NCBI GenBank assembly: GCA_949751835.1
Contig: CATKHK010000126.1
Coordinates: forward strand, 40,782-104,781
From: Blepharisma japonicum
Lineage: Eukaryota > Ciliophora > Heterotrichea > Heterotrichida > Blepharismidae
Length of the DNA: 64,000 nucleotides
Reading direction: 5' to 3'
The notes beneath the pieces are model-generated. The model was given only the letters and a program-made list of their open reading frames with translations. It ran no database searches and was not told the origin of the DNA. Below are positions 63,999 through 64,000 of the stretch, piece after piece. The translations under genes and the position numbers were made by a program. Each line of letters begins with the position of its first letter. Within the stretch, counting starts at the first letter, position 1.

Positions 63999-64000
63999 CA

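Noticed and set aside
1-64000. Mycoplasma-like bacterial origin because of TGA = Trp
   Set aside because: Signal-peptide-bearing ANF-receptor proteins, giant surface repeats, long AT-rich intergenic regions, absence of ribosome-binding sites and TA-bounded insertions all point to a ciliate nucleus.

Overview
The window reads as nuclear DNA of a ciliate that uses TGA as tryptophan. All long coding regions stay open only if TGA is read as Trp, while TAA and TAG still end genes. A heterotrich of the Blepharisma type, whose nuclear code has UGA = Trp, is the best fit; this is an inference. There are no rRNA genes, convincing tRNAs, CRISPR arrays or bacterial-style operons.

Layout. (1) Bases 2-23032, plus strand: the 3' part of one giant gene, open for 7,676 codons without a visible intron. 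It encodes a secreted or surface-anchored repeat protein. About twelve super-repeats of roughly 590 residues, each marked by a DLGxGxSDG-like motif, are followed by Ig/fibronectin-like domains and a hydrophobic C-terminus. (2) 23033-24192: a convergent intergenic stretch with two hairpins and decayed coding fragments. (3) 24193-64000, minus strand: nine head-to-tail members of one receptor family, named A to I here from left to right. Each has a signal peptide, two consecutive periplasmic-binding-protein type I (ANF-receptor / Venus-flytrap) domains, about nine membrane helices and a short conserved cytoplasmic tail. D, E, F and G are complete and intact. I is intact but runs off the window. 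B and C become perfect ORFs if two short TA-bounded insertions are removed from each. H carries one TA-bounded 141-bp insertion with inverted repeats plus a one-base frameshift. A is broken by a 575-bp insertion and has lost its C-terminal part. A decayed plus-strand relative lies at 38.0-38.9 kb between C and D.

B/C and D/E are tandem segmental duplications of about 4.35 and 4.13 kb. The array looks like an expanding chemoreceptor family with births, deaths and gene conversion. The TA-bounded, frame-restoring insertions look like internal eliminated sequences (IESs) or MITE-derived relatives. The intact giant gene and intact neighbours suggest either a somatic assembly with retained elements or a very uneven germline distribution. 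Together the locus encodes cell-surface functions: a giant surface coat or adhesion protein and a family of putative ligand receptors whose ligand and signalling mode are unknown.
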